DNA of 64,000 nt from Nitrosomonas sp. Is79A3 (GTDB lineage: Bacteria > Pseudomonadota > Gammaproteobacteria > Burkholderiales > Nitrosomonadaceae). Positions 1 to 9,764 of this stretch are shown piece after piece. The stretch spans positions 2,418,001-2,482,000 of the forward strand of contig NC_015731.1 of assembly GCF_000219585.1 (NCBI RefSeq), written 5' to 3'. Position numbers and translations under genes: made by a program. A model generated the notes under the pieces. It made no database searches. It was not told the origin of the DNA and was given only the letters and a program-made list of their open reading frames with translations. The first letter of the stretch is position 1. Every line of letters begins with the position of its first letter.

Positions 1-1517
1 TTATTTACCATAGTAACCTCACAATTTAATCGCTCCAGCATCGCCTTACTGACTAGCTGGTTCACTTCATTATCTTCGACAACCAATATATGTGTGCGAT
101 ATTCAGTTATAGTTTTTGCTTTCATTGTGGACTCTTCACTTTGTTTTGATGTTTCTGCATCAATCATTTCATAGTTCAATGGTATGCGCGCACAGAACTC
201 GGATCCTTTATCAATTTCGCTGGATACGGCAATTGAGCCACCCATCAGGAATAACAAGTTGCGGGTAATTACGAGTCCTAACCCAGTCCCTCGAATATGT
301 TGGGTAGATTCACCCACTTGTGAAAATTCTTGAAACAATCGCACTTGATTCTCAGCTGCGATACCGATCCCAGTATCCGCGACTACCAGTTTTAACTCAA
401 CCCCGCTCTGATCTGGAATTGGAGTACAGCTTATCAATAATTTGACTTCCCCTTCTTGGGTAAACTTAAAAGCATTTCCGAGCAGATTAAATAAAATCTG
501 TTTGATTCGATCAGGATCACCAATAAGGTTATGGGAAAGATTGCATTCGAAACGTACAATAAAATTTAAAGATGTTTCTTTGGCTTTCGTGCGAAATAAT
601 GAATCCACTTCATTGATCAATGCACGAAGATCAAATGAACGATTGGCTACTTTGAGTTTATGCGCTTCTATTTTAGCGAAATCAAGAATATCATCGATGA
701 TTCTTAATAACGTATGTCCAGAATTACGAATTACCTTCAGATAATTTGTCTGTTCCGGGTTAAGAGCAGTTGTTGCTAGAATCTCGGTCATCCCGAGCAC
801 CCCATTCATTGGCGTCCGGATCTCATGACTCATAGCTGCCAAGAATGCCGACTTGGCTTTGTTAGCATTCTCCGCTTGTAACCGGGCATGTTCTAAATCG
901 GCTGCTTGTTTTTCCAGCAGAACAGCTTGTTGTCGTGCAACCCAATAATTCTCATGCTGCAGCTTGCCGTTGTGTACAGAAAAAACAAAATAAGCAAGCC
1001 CGATGATCATCAGCATCCAGCTGCTATCACCTGGAATGAATAGAACAAGGCTAAAAAGGCTTGGCAAGTAGATCAAGTGTGCAAAAGCGAGCATCAGCCG
1101 AATGCGCGGTGAAGTGGCCGCTATACCACCTGCTACAAAACCTACCGTGGAAATAACTGCTAAAGTCGTACTACTATCGAGCATACTATTCGATAGAAGA
1201 ACCCACTTCAGGAAAATAGCCCAAGTCAACGCCGTTGTGATATAGATCGCTGAGATCGCGTACTCAATCTGTTTTTCATTTCTGCCGTATAAATTAAGGG
1301 CTCGCTTATATATAAATAAGCGCAATGCCGCCAGAATAACAAACAGACCAACAAAGATAGCAATATAAGGCTGTGCGTACAGCACAGGCGACATCAATAC
1401 GATAGCACTGCAACACAGAACATAAAACAGGCCACCCAAATGCATTCGCCGTGCCATATCTTGATTGGTGCTGATGCGTACCTTCTCAAGATTTGCCACC
1501 TCCGGATCCGACCACAT
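1..1517 (-). CDS. Hybrid sensor histidine kinase/response regulator (C-terminus beyond window)
   Basis: Reading the minus strand from ATG at 1517 gives about 505 codons without a stop, so the gene continues past base 1. The first ~200 residues are hydrophobic and form several membrane helices with no recognisable sensor domain. A HisKA H-box follows ([12 protein letters not shown], phospho-acceptor His231). The HATPase block has an N-box (LLGNAFKFT, Asn348), G1 (VADTGIGI), an F box and G2 (GTGLGLVI). A receiver domain begins near residue 475 ([13 protein letters not shown], acidic pair E481/D482) and is cut by the window edge before the phospho-acceptor Asp. Such proteins autophosphorylate on His and relay phosphate to the internal receiver. 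The signal sensed is not evident. The downstream out-of-frame ATG at 1521 meets an early stop, which supports 1517 as the start. Confidence 0.9.
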   Translation of the reverse strand, partial: MWSDPEVANLEKVRISTNQDMARRMHLGGLFYVLCCSAIVLMSPVLYAQPYIAIFVGLFVILAALRLFIYKRALNLYGRNEKQIEYAISAIYITTALTWAIFLKWVLLSNSMLDSSTTLAVISTVGFVAGGIAATSPRIRLMLAFAHLIYLPSLFSLVLFIPGDSSWMLMIIGLAYFVFSVHNGKLQHENYWVARQQAVLLEKQAADLEHARLQAENANKAKSAFLAAMSHEIRTPMNGVLGMTEILATTALNPEQTNYLKVIRNSGHTLLRIIDDILDFAKIEAHKLKVANRSFDLRALINEVDSLFRTKAKETSLNFIVRFECNLSHNLIGDPDRIKQILFNLLGNAFKFTQEGEVKLLISCTPIPDQSGVELKLVVADTGIGIAAENQVRLFQEFSQVGESTQHIRGTGLGLVITRNLLFLMGGSIAVSSEIDKGSEFCARIPLNYEMIDAETSKQSEESTMKAKTITEYRTHILVVEDNEVNQLVSKAMLERLNCEVTMVN

Positions 1518-1787
1518 ACATTTACTATCCTTCTAAAATACGCTTTCCCTTAATTGAAAAAATTGAATCAATAAAATTCATTAGTTAATATTATTAAAGA
1601 TTAAGGGAATTTAATACAAATTCATGATATTACATACTTGAAGTCAGGAACATCTGATCTCGCAATCATAAAAAATAAATTGAATTATCTATAGCCGTAC
1701 TTTACTCCGCTAATAAATAAAGTACACAGTCGCTAGCCAAAAAGAACTCTAAAAGGTATGATTCGCCCTGCTGTACGTTTAAGGAAT

Positions 1788-1877
1788 GGAGGTGTGGCCG
1801 AGCGGTTTAAGGCAGCAGTCTTGAAAACTGCCGTAGGGGTGACTCTACCGTGAGTTCGAATCTCACCGCCTCCGCCA
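1788..1877 (+). tRNA. tRNA-Ser (anticodon TGA)
   Basis: The 90-base sequence folds as a class II tRNA. The acceptor arm GGAGGTG pairs with CGCCTCC, the D-arm contains GCCGAGCGG, and the anticodon stem GCAGT/ACTGC closes a loop carrying TGA. A long variable arm is typical of serine tRNAs. The T-arm contains GTTCGAATC, followed by discriminator G and an encoded CCA end. It is free-standing on the plus strand. Confidence 0.95.
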
Positions 1878-2023
1878 AGGATCTAGTATTCATGCGGTTT
1901 ATAATCATATGGCAGTTAAATCACCATCAATTATCCCATCAAATAAATTTCGATTCAATCGACAAAATTTGATCATTTAGTTTTGATCTCAAAACCCTTC
2001 AATTCCCTAATAGCTTAATTATT

Positions 2024-3100
2024 TCATAACACACAGATCAACTCTTCCCAGTTCGTGGTGTAATTAGGACTCTTGTTACCCTGCTTCATCTTCCAGGGCT
2101 GTTTAAAGCCTTCGGATGCCAGCTTTAAAGTACCTCGCCCCATACGAGCATTGATTTGATCCATGACACTCATCAACTTGCTGGACTGATTATCTACTGC
2201 GGATACCGAACCAAAGAGATCCAGTTGCCGGTATTGCCTGGGCACCAGTTCAGACAACATTACACCCGCTTTCTGATACCGATAACCACTGCGATAAATC
2301 TTGCGTAATCCCCAAAGCACAACTTTGGTTAGTACTCTCGTATCATCCGTTTGTCTTGGCAGTGCGATCGTCATGCCATTGGCATAATATAACCCTTTCT
2401 CATTGAATGGGATAGTGCGAATATTGACGCGCACCGATCCGGCATACGATTGTTGTCTTCTCAGCTTCTCTGCTGCACGGCTGATGTAGAGGGATACCGA
2501 TTCTTCCAGACTAGCCAGATCGGATACAGGAATTCCAAAGGAGCGAGAGCTGACGATCTGTTTTTTCGGTGGATTGATTTCTTCCAGTTCGATACAGGTA
2601 GTGCCATTGATCTCACGAATAGTTTTCTCCATCACGACCGAGAAACGGGCGCGCAGTTGTGATGGCAACGCTGTTTTGAGATCCAGCACCCTATTGATGC
2701 CGATTTCATGGAGTTTGGGTGCAAGCCGTCTGCCGATACCCCAGATCTCCCCTACTTCTATTTTGCTGAACCATCCATCTTGTTGCCGGAGTGGCATGGC
2801 ATTCAAATCGCACACACCATTGAACTCAGGGTTCTTTTTGGCGATATGGTTAGCAAGCTTGGCGAGCGTCTTAGTTGATCCTATTCCGACACAAACCGGC
2901 AATCCCGTCCACTGCTTCACTCGCTGGCGAATATGTTGGCCATAGCAAATCAGGTTATGTCTTTTGAATCCAGTCAGATCAAGAAAACATTCATCAATGG
3001 AATAAATTTCCAGGTTTGGACTAAACATTGCAAGTATGCTCATCACTCGATTGCTCATGTCGGCATACAAAGTATAGTTGGATGAGTAGGCAATGATTCC
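2024..3100 (-). pseudogene. umuC: umuC-like Y-family polymerase, 5' end lost
   Basis: This frame encodes the C-terminal ~357 residues of a UmuC/DinB-type Y-family DNA polymerase and is nearly the same protein as the complete copy at 40963-42255. It retains the second catalytic motif (SIDECFLD), the fingers/thumb, the little finger and the C-terminal DUF4113-like tail. Homology to the intact copy starts at 3100 with the codons for [15 protein letters not shown]. Everything upstream, about 77 residues, is missing, including the first catalytic Asp in the [10 protein letters not shown] motif. At 3101 the sequence changes abruptly to the end of an IS256-type element. An internal ATG at 3070 would give a 348-residue product, but without the first metal ligand it should not polymerise. 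No umuD lies next to it. Confidence 0.85.
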
Positions 3101-3886
3101 GAGCTATGATCATTTCTGGTGTATGACAGGAGAAGAGAGCGGTGTAATCTGTTGATAAAGATCTGCCCAGATCAACTATCAAAATAAGGAGAACACCGCA
3201 ATGACAGATAATAATGTTTTTAAACTGAATAGACCAGAGCAGGATGATCCGTTGCAAGAGGTGCTCCGGGAAGGTGCACGTAAAATGTTGGCTGCAGCTA
3301 TTGAAGCGGAAGTATCGATCTTTATTGAGCGGCATGGACTTTTAGAAACCGCTGAAGGTAAATCGACAGTGGTTAGAAATGGTTATCTGCCTAAGCGATC
3401 GATTCAAACAGGACTCGGAGACATTGAAGTTAAAGTTCCGCAGATTCGAGATCGTTCTAATCCTGGTATTAAGTTTAACAGTAGCCTGGTACCGCCTTAC
3501 TTGAAGCGTGCCAAGAATATTGAGGAGTTTTTACCCTGGCTTTACCTGATGGGCATTTCAACGGGAGATTTTTCAGAGACGCTGAAGCATCTTTTGGGGG
3601 CGAATGCGACGGGACTGTCGGCGGCCACGATTAGCCGATTAAAGCAGGACTGGGAGCAGGATTACCAGGAATGGAGCCGACGTGATTTAAGTAAGAAACG
3701 TTACGTTTATGTTTGGGCTGATGGCGTCTACAGTAATGTCCGAATGGATGACCGGTTATGTTTGTTGGTGATTATCGGTTCCGATGAAACGAGGCGCAAA
3801 GAATTGCTGGCATTGTCTGACGGCTACCGTGAATCGGCTGCGAGTTGGGAGGAAGTATTAACGGATTTAAAGCAGAGGGAACCTCA
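3101..3886 (+). mobile_element. IS256-family insertion sequence, left part only
   Basis: Foreign sequence begins exactly where umuC homology stops (3100/3101) and includes ~100 bases of leader before a transposase start at 3201. Transposase homology ends near 3886, so the right half of the element and its right terminal repeat are missing. I could not define a target duplication because only one end remains. The fragment appears to have been deleted together with whatever lay between it and the coding remnant at 3887. Confidence 0.7.
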
Positions 3887-3929
3887 ACTGAGGTTTGCAC
3901 GGAATTTGATAAAAAAACTCCAGATGTAA
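3201..3929 (+). pseudogene. IS256-family (Mutator-type) transposase, C-terminus lost
   Basis: The 242-residue frame begins MTDNNVFKLNRPEQDDP and has features of IS256/Mutator transposases: a helical N-terminus, the VRNGYLPKRSIQTGLGDIEV segment, and the first catalytic Asp in YVYVWADGVYSNVR. Family members are about 400 residues long. Here the match stops near VLTDLKQRE (about residue 228), and the last ~14 residues come from unrelated sequence. The second Asp and the Glu of the DDE triad are absent, so the protein cannot be active. AGGAG lies about 11 bases before the ATG. Confidence 0.85.
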
Positions 3930-4204
3930 ATGGAGTACGTTATATCGACGTAGCCGGTAATGCTTCTATGGACGAGAATGGATTGCTGCTCTTTGAGTTA
4001 ACAAAAGCTATAGGTGAATTAGATGGTCAGATAAATGATGGGGTCGTAACAAGAAAATCTGCCCTACGTGAAGGTCATGAACATTTGCTGGATTGGCCGG
4101 TCGATCATGCTGGGGAAATAGGGTGGGATAAAAACTCATTCTATCTAATCTCCTCACCTGCGGCTCATCTTGCAAGATATAACGCAATTGTAGCCATATT
4201 ATAG
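3887..4204 (+). pseudogene. Unidentified coding remnant
   Basis: Immediately after the IS256 fragment a different frame is open for about 106 codons, ending at the stop at 4204. It reads TEVCTEFDKKTPDVNGVRYI and continues through VAGNASMDENGLLLFELTKA to SSPAAHLARYNAIVAIL. The composition looks like real protein, with no low-complexity sequence and balanced acidic residues. It has no start of its own because its 5' part is replaced by the IS fragment. I do not recognise the family. Confidence 0.35.
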
Positions 4205-4247
4205 AATTTTCCACATACAACTCTTCGTGAAGTACAATCCCTTTAAT

Positions 4248-4386
4248 AGGCCCGTTAAAAAACATATCAGCGAGGCAATTTATGCAAGGCAAAAACAGGC
4301 GAAAAGTGAAAGTTTATGCTTAATAAATGAGCATTCTCAGCTTGTTTTTAACGCCGTAGTGGCAACAGTTAGTTTTTCAACGGCCT
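4248..4386. repeat. Small inverted-repeat element (MITE- or REP-like)
   Basis: A 139-base intergenic segment is bounded by imperfect inverted repeats: AGGCCCGTTAAAAAAC at 4248-4263, and AGTTTTTCAACGGCCT at 4371-4386, whose complement is AGGCCGTTGAAAAACT. The arms differ by one indel and one substitution. There is no coding capacity. The rest of 4205-4543 shows nothing I recognise. Confidence 0.5.
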
Positions 4387-4543
4387 GTTCATCAATTTCA
4401 TCATTGTACATCAGCAGCTCACATTCATGCTATTGTCAGCACCTTACATGTGATTAGTTTCAAGGTAACTCGCCGATACTATTTCACTAAAGGGACAGAA
4501 AGACACTACACTAGCGACCACCATTTACTTTCGTTGCCTGTTC

Positions 4544-6355
4544 TTACAGGGTTTTCATATACTCAATCAACTGATAGCGTTCATCATCAGTAAAATCTCG
4601 CCATTGGCCATCTTCGCCACGGGTTTTGGTAAAAGCATTCCCGGAGTGCCCTTTATTACTGTTACCAAGGATTGGCATGCCCTTTTCGTCAACCGTTTTA
4701 AACAAGAAGTGATTGCCTTCTTGATTGGACTCAAAGCCGACTTTTTTAGGATCGAATTTTTTGCTGCCGACATAAAAAGATGTTTCGCGCTCGGCATCAG
4801 GTAGTAATGTCTGATATAAATTGGCCATTGAGCCATTATGCATATACGGGGCTGTCGCCCAGATACCGTTTAAAGGCCTTGCTTTGTAAGCGGTCAGATT
4901 GGGAGGGGTTTCGTCAGGAAGATGATAACCCGTCAATTCAAACTTCTGCTGCTGGTCCAACGGCGGCTTAAAGGCCGCTAATTGTTTGCCGATGATCTTT
5001 TGGGCTGCTGCAGTCAATACTGCGCTTCTGGGCACTTTAGGATCATTACGGTATTTCTCATCTATATAGGGACGCATTTGACCAGGGTCAACGTTAAAAG
5101 CCGGATTAACAAAACTCATAGCCATCAGGGCGTCTGTACCAATTGCGGCCAATCCTGTCATGTGTATCTGAATGAATTGTTTGCCCACAGCGTTCGGTTC
5201 GGTCATTGGGAACTGACCTTTGTCATCTCGAATACCATGACAGCTAACACAGTTGCTGGCATATAACACTTTGCCTTTTTCTGCTTTGGCTTGATCAATT
5301 GCCGGCAGTGGTGAATCCCATTTAGGCGAGTCCAGTTTTGCCATATATTGCTCTAGCTGATCCAGATTAACAATCTTGGCAGAAGAATAAAAACGGTCGT
5401 TCTCATTATCGGTTTTCAGTATCGTATGAGCAAAGACGCCAGAGACTTCGCCGACATTTCGACCAATATGATTACTAGCAGAGCCGTTCCATTGCACCCA
5501 AGCGAGTTGAGAGGTATTCCATAAGAACGGATAGCTGACCGGTGCATTGGCCGGCGTACCATTGCTGGGCATATCTAAGAAACTGGAGGTCACTCGGTTT
5601 AAAATGGCGCCAAACGCATCCAGTCGACCATAACCGTACGGCGTTGTCAAACCACCATAATTGATGTCAATATAATCATTGAGCCAAGCGGTATAAGCCA
5701 CTAACCGTGTTTTTAGTGCCTGCTTTTCAGTCTCATTGTAGCCGCCTTCAGGAATTATTTTTTTAGCGAATCGGGTTAACTTGGCATCCTCATTGGTTGT
5801 CGCTGTCAATGCTTTGGAAAGGTTAACTATAAACGTTTGGAAATCTGACTGTGCAGGGCCGCCATTAATTCGCAAGGTTTTATCGCCGTAGTTGATTTCA
5901 GCCGTATGGCAAGCTGCACAAGTCAATCCAAGCCACTCCATCTGATTGTCTTGCGTGTTGGATGACAAACGCGTGGCAGTTAAAGCTGAAGCCAGAAAAT
6001 CTTCATTAATGATTTCTTTGACGAAGCCAATAGGTAATCCATCAGGGTTGCGGCCCGGTGTCGAAGCTTGAGGGATATATCCCAAATATTTGATATTTTT
6101 ATTGTCTCGGAACAAATCACTGTTACCGGCCTGTTCCAACGCTAAAAACCAAGAATAAGGCATCAATTGTGATCCCTGAGAAGTGTTATAAAAGTCCAGT
6201 TCCTCATCCTTGGTCCAACCCTGCTCTAGAGCCACAATATTACTGGCACTTTTCTTTATATCCGCCTTGTTGTTTGCGTTACTGTCGCAACCAGTCAACA
6301 GCAGCATTAACATCGCAGGAAATACAAACCTTCTTTTATTAAAATTTATTTTCAT
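4544..6355 (-). CDS. Di-haem cytochrome c lipoprotein (cytochrome c peroxidase-like)
   Basis: The 603-residue protein has a lipoprotein signal peptide (MLMLLLTGC, lipidated Cys23) and two c-type haem sites: CAACH at 146-150 and CVSCH at 369-373. Its layout resembles large di-haem cytochromes distantly related to bacterial cytochrome c peroxidase/MauG. An N-terminal haem domain of ~340 residues is followed by a classical cytochrome c domain with downstream Met candidates. It should be exported, haem-loaded and anchored at the periplasmic face of a membrane. Its ATG overlaps the stop of the catalase-like gene (ATGA at 6352-6355), so the two are translationally coupled. The likely role is peroxide or redox chemistry with the partner protein. 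The substrate is unknown. Confidence 0.85.
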   Translation of the reverse strand: MKINFNKRRFVFPAMLMLLLTGCDSNANNKADIKKSASNIVALEQGWTKDEELDFYNTSQGSQLMPYSWFLALEQAGNSDLFRDNKNIKYLGYIPQASTPGRNPDGLPIGFVKEIINEDFLASALTATRLSSNTQDNQMEWLGLTCAACHTAEINYGDKTLRINGGPAQSDFQTFIVNLSKALTATTNEDAKLTRFAKKIIPEGGYNETEKQALKTRLVAYTAWLNDYIDINYGGLTTPYGYGRLDAFGAILNRVTSSFLDMPSNGTPANAPVSYPFLWNTSQLAWVQWNGSASNHIGRNVGEVSGVFAHTILKTDNENDRFYSSAKIVNLDQLEQYMAKLDSPKWDSPLPAIDQAKAEKGKVLYASNCVSCHGIRDDKGQFPMTEPNAVGKQFIQIHMTGLAAIGTDALMAMSFVNPAFNVDPGQMRPYIDEKYRNDPKVPRSAVLTAAAQKIIGKQLAAFKPPLDQQQKFELTGYHLPDETPPNLTAYKARPLNGIWATAPYMHNGSMANLYQTLLPDAERETSFYVGSKKFDPKKVGFESNQEGNHFLFKTVDEKGMPILGNSNKGHSGNAFTKTRGEDGQWRDFTDDERYQLIEYMKTL

Positions 6356-7494
6356 GACCGCTCCCCCTCTTGTGACTGGTCCGGTTCTGGCATGCTTGCT
6401 CCGCGATGTTTTGCCGATGCCGCATAAACATCTTTACGCAACCGGTTGATACTACCTATTGGCTGATGCTCAACCAGTGAATGCCAGGGAGTAAAGGCTA
6501 GTTTCTCGCAATGGGCTTTATTATCCTCGGAATCAACTTCCGATTGCGGTCTGGGAATAGTAATTTTGGCAACGCTGACAAAGCTGGCAAAGTCATCACC
6601 CCATTCCGAAGAGGCATCCTCAATAAGCTTATTATCTTTGCCAAAATCAGCATCCTTACCCCGTACCTGTATCCTAAAATCAAAATGAAGATCCTCATTT
6701 TCGCTCATAGTTTCAGTCAGTGCTTTACGCAAATAGTCTTTTGGCCGGGGTCTTGTCGGAGACTCTTCAGGAGGGACTTGGGCGCAGGGCTGTGCCGAAA
6801 ACTTCATCACCCGGTCCGGACCAAACAGAAAAGGCGCGGCGCTGAAATATTGAATCCCCAAAGGGTTTCCGACGTCGGTGCTCTGAATGCGGCCAAGAAT
6901 AGTTAAGCTTTTCTGTGTACGTAGTTTTTGTTCATCAGAAAGAGAAGGATCCGGAACAAAAAATAATGCTGCTTTATCATCACCTTCCGTATCAAGAATC
7001 CTGTCCAGGCGCAAATAATCTTCCGTGTTGGCAAAGGCGAATACCTTCTGGTTGATCATCAGAAAGTCCTGATTATGCGCGCCGTTATCGTCGATCAACA
7101 CCTCGCCGCCTACATCTAACACTTTGATTGCCATGCCCCGGCTGCCATGTTCCGTTACATCTTCTATTTTTCTTGTTATAGGATTAATTTTTGTTTCGGT
7201 CGTATCAGGCCCCACAACTGCGGCAGCATTGGAAAAACGAATAATCGCATCGAATTGCTTACCTGGCTCGGCAAATAAACCTACTTGGAGTTCAGGTTTA
7301 ATATCGGGATTTATAGTGAAGGTGGCTTTAACACAACCATGTGATTTCGGGTGCACACCTCTGAGTTTTTGTTGTGGCGAAGGATAACGCTTGTCCAGTA
7401 ATTTGACAGTGATTTTAGCGGTTTCAGCAATCTGTTCAGCTTCCAAATCGGGATTCTGTATGTGCTCGAAAGGACATCTTGGTGTCGTTGACAT
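6352..7494 (-). CDS. Catalase-family haem protein (catalase-like, SrpA-type)
   Basis: The 380-residue protein is shorter than ordinary clade catalases (~480-700). It keeps a catalase-like core: a distal His in GVHPKSHGCVKATF, RFSNAA, the SRGMAIKV strand, QDFLMINQKVFAFAN, and a C-terminal proximal region FTPWHSLVEHQPIGSINRLR followed by VYAASAKHR. No signal peptide is visible, so it is probably cytoplasmic unless exported by another route. It is the first gene of a two-gene operon with the downstream di-haem cytochrome, sharing the ATGA overlap. Proteins of this group may act as peroxidases or fatty-acid hydroperoxide enzymes rather than true catalases. The exact reaction cannot be read from the sequence. 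Confidence 0.85.
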   Translation of the reverse strand: MSTTPRCPFEHIQNPDLEAEQIAETAKITVKLLDKRYPSPQQKLRGVHPKSHGCVKATFTINPDIKPELQVGLFAEPGKQFDAIIRFSNAAAVVGPDTTETKINPITRKIEDVTEHGSRGMAIKVLDVGGEVLIDDNGAHNQDFLMINQKVFAFANTEDYLRLDRILDTEGDDKAALFFVPDPSLSDEQKLRTQKSLTILGRIQSTDVGNPLGIQYFSAAPFLFGPDRVMKFSAQPCAQVPPEESPTRPRPKDYLRKALTETMSENEDLHFDFRIQVRGKDADFGKDNKLIEDASSEWGDDFASFVSVAKITIPRPQSEVDSEDNKAHCEKLAFTPWHSLVEHQPIGSINRLRKDVYAASAKHRGASMPEPDQSQEGERS

Positions 7495-7891
7495 GGCTTA
7501 CTCTCCTCATTTTTATGAAACAAACAAAACAAACAAAACAGATATTTATAAATATCTTAACTCTCACTTGCCTACGGTCTAACGCGAGCCTTAATTGTCT
7601 TGCCAAAAACCTATCTATAAAATAACTAGCTCTGATGCTGAGTGTGTAAGGATGACGAAGTACTAAACTCAATATATTAGAATATCGCCGCATCCAGAAA
7701 TGACATATAGGAAAAATAAACGCACTCCTTCCATAAGAAATGAACGTACTGAAAATCAGATGAAATGTCAAGCACATGACCAACGATCCAGCACCTCCCG
7801 CTAATTCAAACAACATTTGCTGCAAAATAAAATTTATGAATTTTTTGCGAAATCTATGTTTTGAGGCAAAGCGAAACCATCTGACTCAAGT
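7495..7891. other. Intergenic, no gene seen
   Basis: About 400 bases upstream of the catalase-like operon. They contain a tandem AAACAAAC tract near 7517-7540 and AT-rich sequence that probably includes the operon promoter. Short open frames here have no protein-like composition. The right part leads into the flank of the IS at 7892. Confidence 0.5.
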
Positions 7892-9356
7892 CAGTTTTTA
7901 AAATTGGCTACTTTTCCCTGGAAAACACCCCTCGAACATACTTTACCCCGGTTGGCGTATTAAGACGAATCATTAAAGACTGGTACGGTTGATTTTATTC
8001 CAAAGGCAATGGATTTATACAAAGTCTCCCAGTCCGGAAGGAAGTAATGGAGGAATAATCCACGTACTTTCTCCCAGAAGTATTTATTACGCTTTGCATT
8101 TTGTTTTGCCCGTTGAAGCAAGAGACAACAATGCTGCTGTACCTGATCGACCAAAAACGCCAGCATCATCAAACAGGCAAAGACAGTGGATAAATACCGG
8201 TAACCGTGGCCGAAGTTATGTTCGAAGTGGTAGCCTTGTGTTTTCAGGGTATTAAAAGTTTCATTCTCGATTTTCCAGCGTGCGCGCCCGGCGCGCATGA
8301 GTTGCATCAGACTCTCAGGCGTGATCGTAATGTCTGTTACCCAGGAAAAATGTTGGGTTTCGCCTGAAGGGTGATATTCCCGGTATTCCAGAAAGTTGAC
8401 CTCAAGTTCAAAGTTGGCGTCGTTTAAAGGAGCGCCATTGAGGTAACGGAAACTGTGTCTGATACCATTGCCGTCGATAAATTCATCAGTTTTTACTCCC
8501 TGGACGGTATTCACCCAGTCAAACAGAAATTGATGGTCGGTTTGTTTGGCGCCGAGGATAAAGTGCAGGTTCAGTTTTTGAAGCAGACGAATATGCGGCG
8601 CATTGGAAGCCAGACCATCTTCGATCACAATGAGTTTCATATGCGGATGTTCACGCCTGAGTGCGTTTAACAATCGCACTGCTGCAGTGCGTTCACAGTC
8701 GTTTTTGCTATACCCGTCTTGTTGCATGATCGGCTCCGGCGCCAACGGGAATACCTCGGCTTGATCCGGGTGAACCAGCACGGCACTGAGCATCTGGTGA
8801 TAGTATGTCACACGACCGTCACCGTGATGTTTCTGGCAGCATTGTTCACAATGCACTGGTGAAGAAGAAAAATAGCCCGTTCCATCAATGGATAAAAGAT
8901 AATAACCATCCAGGTATTCAAATCCCTCCAACCCTTTGCCACGCTGAAGCACGTGCAGTATGCGCCTAAATGACCGGCGCAAAAGCTCAGGGGAGACATT
9001 ATCCAGTCGTTCCCGTAAATAAGTATCCGATGGCGCGCGGTCAATGCCATACAAGGATTTCAAATTAGCCCGAACCAAATCATCTTCCCTGCCTTGGTCA
9101 AATTGCAATAATGAAGGATACTTTAAGCTAAAAACCGCAAATCCCGACATCAAACAATCGCTCAATGGGAATACTTTGCCGTTTCCATTGTCTTCTATCC
9201 TTTCAAAACAGGCGCGAACTTCCTTGATTAAACCGGGCGCGCTTAAATACCGGCGAAAGGCATATTTCGGCATAATACTCACCTATCACTTTAATTTATG
9301 CTCCCATAATATTGTAATTTAGTTAAAAGTTCACGAAAACTTATTTTTAAAGACCG
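7892..9356 (-). mobile_element. Insertion sequence with IS4-superfamily-like transposase (ends tentative)
   Basis: One transposase gene fills the element. Candidate termini are CAGTTTTTAAAA at 7892 and the complement of TTTTAAAGACCG ending at 9356. They match at 10 of 12 positions, so the boundaries are only tentative. I found no convincing target duplication. Confidence 0.45.
7960..9282 (-). CDS. DDE transposase (IS4-superfamily-like)
   Basis: The 440-residue intact frame has an N-terminal helical domain (RAPSDTYLRERLDNVSPELL) and a DDE core. The first Asp is in YYLLSIDGTGYFSSS, the second in LIVIEDGLASNAP, and the Glu in RWKIENETFNTLKTQGYHFE. Cysteines around HCEQCCQKHH could bind metal. 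The IENE...LK arrangement is as in IS4-related and ISNCY/ISDol1-like enzymes, and I cannot choose between these groups from the sequence alone. The gene shows no frame damage, so the element may be functional. Confidence 0.8.
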   Translation of the reverse strand: MSIMPKYAFRRYLSAPGLIKEVRACFERIEDNGNGKVFPLSDCLMSGFAVFSLKYPSLLQFDQGREDDLVRANLKSLYGIDRAPSDTYLRERLDNVSPELLRRSFRRILHVLQRGKGLEGFEYLDGYYLLSIDGTGYFSSSPVHCEQCCQKHHGDGRVTYYHQMLSAVLVHPDQAEVFPLAPEPIMQQDGYSKNDCERTAAVRLLNALRREHPHMKLIVIEDGLASNAPHIRLLQKLNLHFILGAKQTDHQFLFDWVNTVQGVKTDEFIDGNGIRHSFRYLNGAPLNDANFELEVNFLEYREYHPSGETQHFSWVTDITITPESLMQLMRAGRARWKIENETFNTLKTQGYHFEHNFGHGYRYLSTVFACLMMLAFLVDQVQQHCCLLLQRAKQNAKRNKYFWEKVRGLFLHYFLPDWETLYKSIAFGIKSTVPVFNDSS

Positions 9357-9764
9357 CTGAATCGCTTTATTTTCCTTGTGTCTGTGTATGAGCGGGAATA
9401 GCTGCCAACGATCAGAAATTCACGAAATTTGTGCCCGACCGGCAACAGAAAGCATAGATTCTAGAGCTTTTTCGCTATTCACACAAAAGGCTGCTCAACT
9501 AATACGCGCTGAGTTGATAAAAGCAGGTTATTTTGTAGATTTTGGAGCGCAGTTTTTGGCATGATTATCTTTATATCCGAAGTTTTTATACTCTTAAGTT
9601 GATTAAATAACAATAACTTAGGATAATTTAACTAAATTTACCGGACACTCAATTTCAAATTATAAGGTTTTGTTATATATTGTCGGCATTGATCTCAATA
9701 ATATAATTTGGGGCGAGATTGAGATTAACAAATACTACATTATTTGAAGATAAAGAGGATTGCA
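9357..9764. other. Intergenic, no confident gene
   Basis: This AT-rich stretch lies between the IS and the next operon. A 62-codon frame at 9376-9564 (plus) has no ribosome-binding site and no recognisable family, so I do not call it. The last ~100 bases should contain the promoter for the 9765-11392 gene pair. The GAGG before ATG 9765 is the clearest signal. Confidence 0.4.

Noticed and set aside
9376..9564. 62-codon plus-strand frame after the IS
   Set aside because: No ribosome-binding site, no family and an odd composition; probably chance.
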